Assembly: GCF_007005445.1 (NCBI RefSeq)
Contig: NZ_CP041387.1
Coordinates: 124,001 to 188,000, forward strand
From: Rhodopseudomonas palustris
GTDB lineage: Bacteria; Pseudomonadota; Alphaproteobacteria; Rhizobiales; Xanthobacteraceae
Reading direction: 5' to 3'
DNA length: 64,000 nt
Part shown: positions 60,176 to 64,000 of the stretch, in pieces
Layout: every line of letters starts with the position of its first letter
How positions within the stretch are numbered: position 1 is the stretch's first letter
Notes under the pieces: model-generated
Told to the model about the DNA's origin: nothing
Database searches by the model: none
Seen by the model: the letters and a program-made list of their open reading frames with translations, nothing else
Position numbers and translations under genes: made by a program

Positions 60176-61710
60176 CGGATCAGTCGGCGCTGCCCGGCCG
60201 CCGGCTGATGTTCCGGCGACAGCCCGAGGCTCGTCCACATCGCATCGACCCGCGCGATCACGTCCTTGTCCATCTCCAGCACCTTGCCCCACTCGCGCTC
60301 GGTTTCGGTGCCGATCTTGTTGGTGGCGTCGATGCCGAGCTTACCGCCGAGTCCGGATTTCGGCGAGGCGAAGTCGAGATAATCGATCGGGGTGTCGCTG
60401 ATCGACACCATGTCGCGAGAGGTGTCGCACCGCGTCGAAACCGCCCACATCACGTCGGCCCAGTCGCGGACATCGACGTCGTCGTCGACGATGATCAACA
60501 GCTTGGTGTAGCTGAACTGCGGCAGCATCGACCACAGCCCCATCATCAGCCGCCGCGCCTGGCCGGGGTAGCGCTTCTTGATCGAGGCGACCGCGATCCG
60601 ATAGGAGCAGGCCTCCGGCGGCAGCCACAGATCGACGATCTCAGGGAATTGCCGTCGCGCGACCGGGAGGAACACGTCATTGAAGGCTTCGCCGAGCCGG
60701 GACGGTTCGTCCGGCGGCCGTCCCGTATAGGTCGACAGATAGATCGGATGCCGCCGCATGGTGATGGCGGTGATCCGCATCACCGGGAATTCCTCGACCG
60801 CATTGTAATAACCGGTGTGGTCGCCATACGGCCCCTCCGGCGCGGTCTCGGTCGGCGACACGAAGCCTTCGAGCACGATCTCGGCGTCGGCCGGCACGCT
60901 GAGCGGAATGGTCTGGCACGGGATCAGGCTTGGCCGCTCGCCGCCGAGCAGGCCGGCGAATTTGATCTCCGACACCGTCTCCGGCAGCGGCAGCACTGCG
61001 GAGAGAATCATCGACGGATCGGCGCCGATCACGATCGCGACCGGCATCTCGCGCTTCTCGGCTTTCCACTGGTGGTGATGCTTGGCGCCGCCGCGATGCG
61101 CCAGCCAGCGCATGATGAGGCGGTCCTTGCCCAGCACCTGCATCCGGTAGACGCCGACATTGTCGGTGCCGTGCGCGTCGGGCGGCGGCTTGGTGAAGAC
61201 CAGCCCCCAGGTGATCAGCGGCGCCGGCTCACCCGGCCACGGGATCTGCACCGGCAGCCGGCCGAGATCGACCGCATCGCCGGTCAGCACGACCTCCTGC
61301 ACGGGCGCCGATTTCGCCAGCTTCGGCCGCATCGCCAGCGCAGCTTTGGCCATCGGCAGCTTGCTCAAAGCGTCGGTCAGGCTCTGCGGCGGGGCAGGTT
61401 CGCGCATCTCGGCGAGCGCTTCGCCGAGCCGCGACAGATTCTCCGGCAGGATGCCGAGGCCCCAGGCCACTCGTTCGACCGTGCCGAACAGATTGACCAG
61501 GATCGGCATCTCCGACGGCCTGCCGTCGGCCTTGATCGGGTTTTCGATCAGAAGCGCGGGACCGCCGGCATGCAGCACGCGACGATGAATCTCGGTGAGG
61601 TCGTGAACGACCGACACCGGCTTGCGGATGCGCTGCAATTGTCCGCGGGATTCGAGATAGGCGCTGAACGCCCGCAAATCCGGGAACGGCGGTTTGACGC
61701 GGTTCAGCAT
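60172..61710 (-). CDS. ubiD: UbiD family decarboxylase (4-hydroxy-3-polyprenylbenzoate decarboxylase)
   Basis: 512 residues from the ATG at 61710 with GGGAGA upstream. UbiD landmarks: GGPALLIENP near the N-terminus, HRGGAKHHHQWK, PVAIVIGADPS, SPTETAPEGPYGDHTGYYN with the catalytic Glu region, LSTYTGRPPDEPSRLGEA, VDDDVDVRDWADVMWAVSTR. Removes the ring carboxylate in ubiquinone synthesis using prenyl-FMN. It could instead serve aromatic degradation, which is common in this group, but the ubiX overlap and the divergent ubiT-U-V genes favour quinone synthesis. An Fnr/FixK-like box lies 51 bases upstream. Confidence 0.93.
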   Translation of the reverse strand: MLNRVKPPFPDLRAFSAYLESRGQLQRIRKPVSVVHDLTEIHRRVLHAGGPALLIENPIKADGRPSEMPILVNLFGTVERVAWGLGILPENLSRLGEALAEMREPAPPQSLTDALSKLPMAKAALAMRPKLAKSAPVQEVVLTGDAVDLGRLPVQIPWPGEPAPLITWGLVFTKPPPDAHGTDNVGVYRMQVLGKDRLIMRWLAHRGGAKHHHQWKAEKREMPVAIVIGADPSMILSAVLPLPETVSEIKFAGLLGGERPSLIPCQTIPLSVPADAEIVLEGFVSPTETAPEGPYGDHTGYYNAVEEFPVMRITAITMRRHPIYLSTYTGRPPDEPSRLGEAFNDVFLPVARRQFPEIVDLWLPPEACSYRIAVASIKKRYPGQARRLMMGLWSMLPQFSYTKLLIIVDDDVDVRDWADVMWAVSTRCDTSRDMVSISDTPIDYLDFASPKSGLGGKLGIDATNKIGTETEREWGKVLEMDKDVIARVDAMWTSLGLSPEHQPAAGQRRLIR

Positions 61711-61760
61711 GATGTCTCCCTGCGGAGACAACTGGTCAGCACCTGCCATCGCCCCTGTCT

Positions 61761-61774
61761 TTGATCAGGCGCAA
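61761..61774. promoter_or_regulatory. Fnr/FixK-like box between ubiD and ubiT
   Basis: TTGAT-CAGG-CGCAA matches TTGAT-N4-ATCAA at 8 of 10 positions. It lies about 50 bases from both divergent start codons, suiting control of both directions by an oxygen-responsive Crp/Fnr regulator. Confidence 0.5.
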
Positions 61775-61825
61775 AGAAGTACCGTCAGGGCCGGGTTACG
61801 CGGGTTGTTCACGATAAGGTGGCCC

Positions 61826-62371
61826 ATGTCGGTATCCAATTCATCCGTCTCCAGGATGCCCGTGCCGCTTGCCCTCGCGACGCGGGTGTTGCCGCTGTTG
61901 CCGCTGCAGGTGCTGCTCGGAATCTGCTTGCGCGAAATTCGCGCGCGCCATCCCCGGATCTTCGATCGCCTCGGTCCGCACACCGGCAAGCGCTACGGCC
62001 TCGCGCCGACCGATCTGCCGATTGCGTTCGTGCTCGAACCGCGTCGGATGAATCCGCGGGTCACGGTGGTGCGTACGCTGCCGACCAATATCCATGCGCG
62101 GATCGCGGGGCCGCTGTCGGCGCTGATCGGTATGACCGACGGCTCCTATGACGGCGACGCGCTGTTCTTCTCACGCGACATCGAAATCGACGGCGACATG
62201 GAAGCGGTGGTCGCGCTGCGCAATGCGATCGACGATTCCCGCGTCGACTTCCTGAAAGAGTCGGTGGCGTGGTTCGGCCCGCTGGCGGCGCCGATCGAAC
62301 GGATCTTGCGCAGCCTGGTCGGCGCGCAACCCGGCTATCGCGAAGAGCTGGGTGTCGGAGGCGGAGGTTAG
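61826..62371 (+). CDS. ubiT: UbiT, SCP2-domain ubiquinone accessory protein (O2-independent pathway)
   Basis: 181 residues from the ATG at 61826, preceded by AAGGTGG; a longer frame from 61694 has no ribosome site. N-terminal hydrophobic segment (PLPLATRV-like LALATRVLPLLPLQVLLGIC), then an SCP2 sterol-carrier domain (about 45-150): IAFVLEPRRMNPRVTVVRTL, ARIAGPLSALIGMTDGSYDG DALFFSRDIEIDGDM. In E. coli UbiT (YhbT) binds the quinone precursors and is required for anaerobic ubiquinone synthesis together with UbiU and UbiV. ubiU follows after 3 bases. Confidence 0.93.
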   Translation: MSVSNSSVSRMPVPLALATRVLPLLPLQVLLGICLREIRARHPRIFDRLGPHTGKRYGLAPTDLPIAFVLEPRRMNPRVTVVRTLPTNIHARIAGPLSALIGMTDGSYDGDALFFSRDIEIDGDMEAVVALRNAIDDSRVDFLKESVAWFGPLAAPIERILRSLVGAQPGYREELGVGGGG

Positions 62372-62374
62372 AGC

Positions 62375-63352
62375 ATGGAACTGATCTGTCCCGCTGGTAC
62401 GCCGGCGGCGCTGCACGATGCCGTCGCCGCAGGTGCCGATGCGATCTATTGCGGCTTCAACGACGAAACCAACGCGCGCAACTTCCCCGGGCTGAACTTC
62501 AGCCGCGAGGAGATGCGGGAGTCGATCGCACACGCGCATCGCTACGGCACCAAGGTGCTGGTCGCGATCAACACCTTCGCGCGCGCCGGCAATGTCGAGC
62601 TGTGGCAGCGCGCGGTCGACGACGCGGTCGAAGCGGAGGCCGATGCGGTGATCCTCGCCGACGTCGGCGTGATGGATTATTGCGCCAAGACCCATCCGGA
62701 GCAGCGGTTGCACGTCTCGGTGCAGGCGGCGGCCGCCAATCCGGATTCGATTCGGTTCTATGTCGACAGCTTCAACGCGCAGCGCGTGGTGCTGCCGCGC
62801 GTGCTCAGCGTCCAGGAAATCGCCGCAATCACCAAAGAGGTGAAGGTCGAGACCGAGGTCTTCATTTTCGGCGGCCTGTGCGTGATGGAAGAGGGGCGCT
62901 GCTCGCTGTCGTCCTACGCCACCGGCAAGTCGCCGAACATGGACGGTGTCTGCTCCCCGGCCGCCTCGATCCAGTATCGCGAAGAGAACGGGTCGCTGGT
63001 GTCGCGGCTCGGTGATTTCACCATCAACAAATTCGCCAAGGGCGAGGCTGCGGCTTATCCGACGCTGTGCAAGGGCCGCTACCAGACCGACGAAGGCTGC
63101 GGCTATCTGTTCGAAGACCCGGCCAGTCTCGATGCCACCACGATGCTGCCGGACCTGCGCGCCGCCGGCGTCGCGGCGTTGAAGATCGAAGGCCGCCAGC
63201 GCGGCCGAGCCTATATCGAGCGGGTGGTGAAGACCTTCAAGGACGTGCTCGCTGCGCTCGACGACGGACGGCCGTTGCCGGTCGACGCGCTGCGCGGCCT
63301 CACCGAAGGCCAGTCCACCACCACCGGCGCCTACAAAAAGACCTGGCGCTGA
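62375..63352 (+). CDS. ubiU: UbiU, U32-family O2-independent hydroxylase subunit
   Basis: 325 residues. Peptidase U32 fold: MELICPAGTPAALHDAVAAG ADAIYCGF, HVSVQAAAANPDSIRFY, and VLPRVLSVQEIA. Cys169, 176, 193 and 232 fall at exactly the residue numbers reported as 4Fe-4S ligands in E. coli UbiU. With UbiV it hydroxylates the quinone ring without O2, using prephenate as oxygen donor according to published work. Three bases after ubiT, 68 before ubiV. Confidence 0.96.
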   Translation: MELICPAGTPAALHDAVAAGADAIYCGFNDETNARNFPGLNFSREEMRESIAHAHRYGTKVLVAINTFARAGNVELWQRAVDDAVEAEADAVILADVGVMDYCAKTHPEQRLHVSVQAAAANPDSIRFYVDSFNAQRVVLPRVLSVQEIAAITKEVKVETEVFIFGGLCVMEEGRCSLSSYATGKSPNMDGVCSPAASIQYREENGSLVSRLGDFTINKFAKGEAAAYPTLCKGRYQTDEGCGYLFEDPASLDATTMLPDLRAAGVAALKIEGRQRGRAYIERVVKTFKDVLAALDDGRPLPVDALRGLTEGQSTTTGAYKKTWR

Positions 63353-63420
63353 CAGCGTGGCGCCGACGCCCGTCGGCGCCGAGTGATTTTTCGCGAACCA
63401 CCCACAGCGAGGCTACTCCC

Positions 63421-64000
63421 ATGCAACTCACGCTTGGACCGGTGCTGTTCAACTGGAAGCCGGAAGAGTGGCGCGACTTCTATTTCCGCATCGCCGACGA
63501 AGCGCCGGTCGACACCGTCGTGGTCGGCGAGGTGGTGTGTTCGAAGCGTCAGCCGTTCCTCGAGGAGCACATCCCGGCGGTGGTCGAACGCCTTGCCGGC
63601 GCCGGCAAGAAAGTGCTGATGGGCTCGCTGGTGCTGATGTCGCTGCCGCGCGAGCGCAAGGCGATGGCCGAGCTCGCCGACGACGACGGCTTCATGATGG
63701 AGGTCAACGACCTCTCTTGCCTCGGCATGCTCGGCGGCAAATCCCACGCCATCGGTCCGTTCGTGAACATCTACAACGAGTCGACCGCTGCGTATTTCGC
63801 CTCGCGTGGCGCCAGCCGGATCTGCCTGCCGCCGGAGCTGCCGCTGTCGGCGATCCGCAGCATCGCCAAGTCGCTGCCCAATGTGTCGTTCGAGGTGTTC
63901 TCGTTCGGCCGAGTGCCGCTGGCGATCTCGGCGCGCTGCTATCACGCCCGGCTCAACAAGCTCGCCAAGGACAACTGCAAATTCGTCTGCGAGCAGGACC
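63421..64000 (+). CDS. ubiV: UbiV, U32-family O2-independent hydroxylase subunit (3' end outside window)
   Basis: The frame is open to the window end, so only the first 193 residues are seen. Start MQLTLGPVLFNWKPEEWRDF with GAGG upstream. Cys40, 173, 186 and 190 (GEVVCSKR, SARCYHARLN, DNCKFVC) keep the spacing x12 and x3 of the E. coli UbiV 4Fe-4S ligands C180-C193-C197, plus the N-terminal Cys. Partner of UbiU in anaerobic ring hydroxylation of ubiquinone precursors. Confidence 0.95.
   Translation, partial: MQLTLGPVLFNWKPEEWRDFYFRIADEAPVDTVVVGEVVCSKRQPFLEEHIPAVVERLAGAGKKVLMGSLVLMSLPRERKAMAELADDDGFMMEVNDLSCLGMLGGKSHAIGPFVNIYNESTAAYFASRGASRICLPPELPLSAIRSIAKSLPNVSFEVFSFGRVPLAISARCYHARLNKLAKDNCKFVCEQD

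Noticed and set aside
61694..61825. Longer UbiT beginning at 61694
   Set aside because: The extension crosses the ubiD start and the Fnr-like box and has no ribosome site; AAGGTGG before 61826 fits better.

Overview
The window reads as chromosomal DNA of a GC-rich alphaproteobacterium of the Rhodopseudomonas/Bradyrhizobium group (Nitrobacteraceae). This rests on dense coding with strong G/C third positions, the CtrA-proteolysis adaptors CpdR and RcdA, DUF1192, a ROSE-type thermometer in front of an hsp20 gene, a suhB/MmgR-like sRNA near an inositol-phosphatase-family gene, and the O2-independent ubiquinone genes ubiT-ubiU-ubiV beside ubiX-ubiD. A purple non-sulfur Rhodopseudomonas is the best fit, but this is inference; no rRNA or photosynthesis gene is present to settle it.

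Layout. 0-4.3 kb: an SPFH/NfeD pair, then kdsD with a downstream DUF3800 gene cut in two by an IS481-family element. 4.3-10.9 kb: beta-barrel porin, small DUF7662-like protein, membrane diguanylate cyclase, galU, a lysophospholipase-like hydrolase and a thermometer-controlled small heat-shock gene. 10.9-12.5 kb: an IS1182-type element inserted in a transcription terminator, with the whole hairpin duplicated. 12.5-20.1 kb: a PepSY-like exported protein and glutamate synthase gltB-gltD. 20.1-22.66 kb: a gene-poor stretch of palindromic repeats with duplicated 3' ends of gltD and of the next SDR gene. 22.7-32.2 kb: two divergent SDR genes, a DUF459 protein, a DapA paralogue, a lytic transglycosylase, a frameshifted LysE gene, a TauE-type permease, a glyoxalase/TetR pair and hisN.

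32.3-43.9 kb: an sRNA, an N-formylglutamate amidohydrolase-like gene, cpdR, tRNA-Val(GAC), a TetR gene divergent from a three-subunit molybdenum hydroxylase operon (paoABC-like), wrbA, a pirin/LysR divergent pair, a DsbD-N-like protein and yqgE. 44-52.9 kb: a GGDEF-EAL protein, a quinone reductase, DUF1192, a second sRNA candidate, rcdA, rpmE, an ABC exporter, a ParD/ParE-type module and a GNAT enzyme. 53-59.4 kb: a MotA/OmpA-type envelope pair, a DUF1295/CFA-synthase-like pair, two tiny membrane proteins, a DUF2975/XRE pair with a palindromic operator and a lipoprotein. 59.5-64 kb: ubiX-ubiD facing ubiT-ubiU-ubiV (ubiV runs off the window), with an Fnr/FixK-like box between them.

The most coherent system is the last block: UbiX makes the prenyl-FMN used by UbiD for decarboxylation, and UbiT/U/V allow quinone-ring hydroxylation without O2. 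The most unusual DNA-level signals are two insertion sequences whose target sites are functional parts of the outcome (a stop codon in one case, a terminator in the other), the nested duplication behind gltD, and RNA-level control elements (ROSE thermometer, two CCTCCCT-bearing sRNA candidates).
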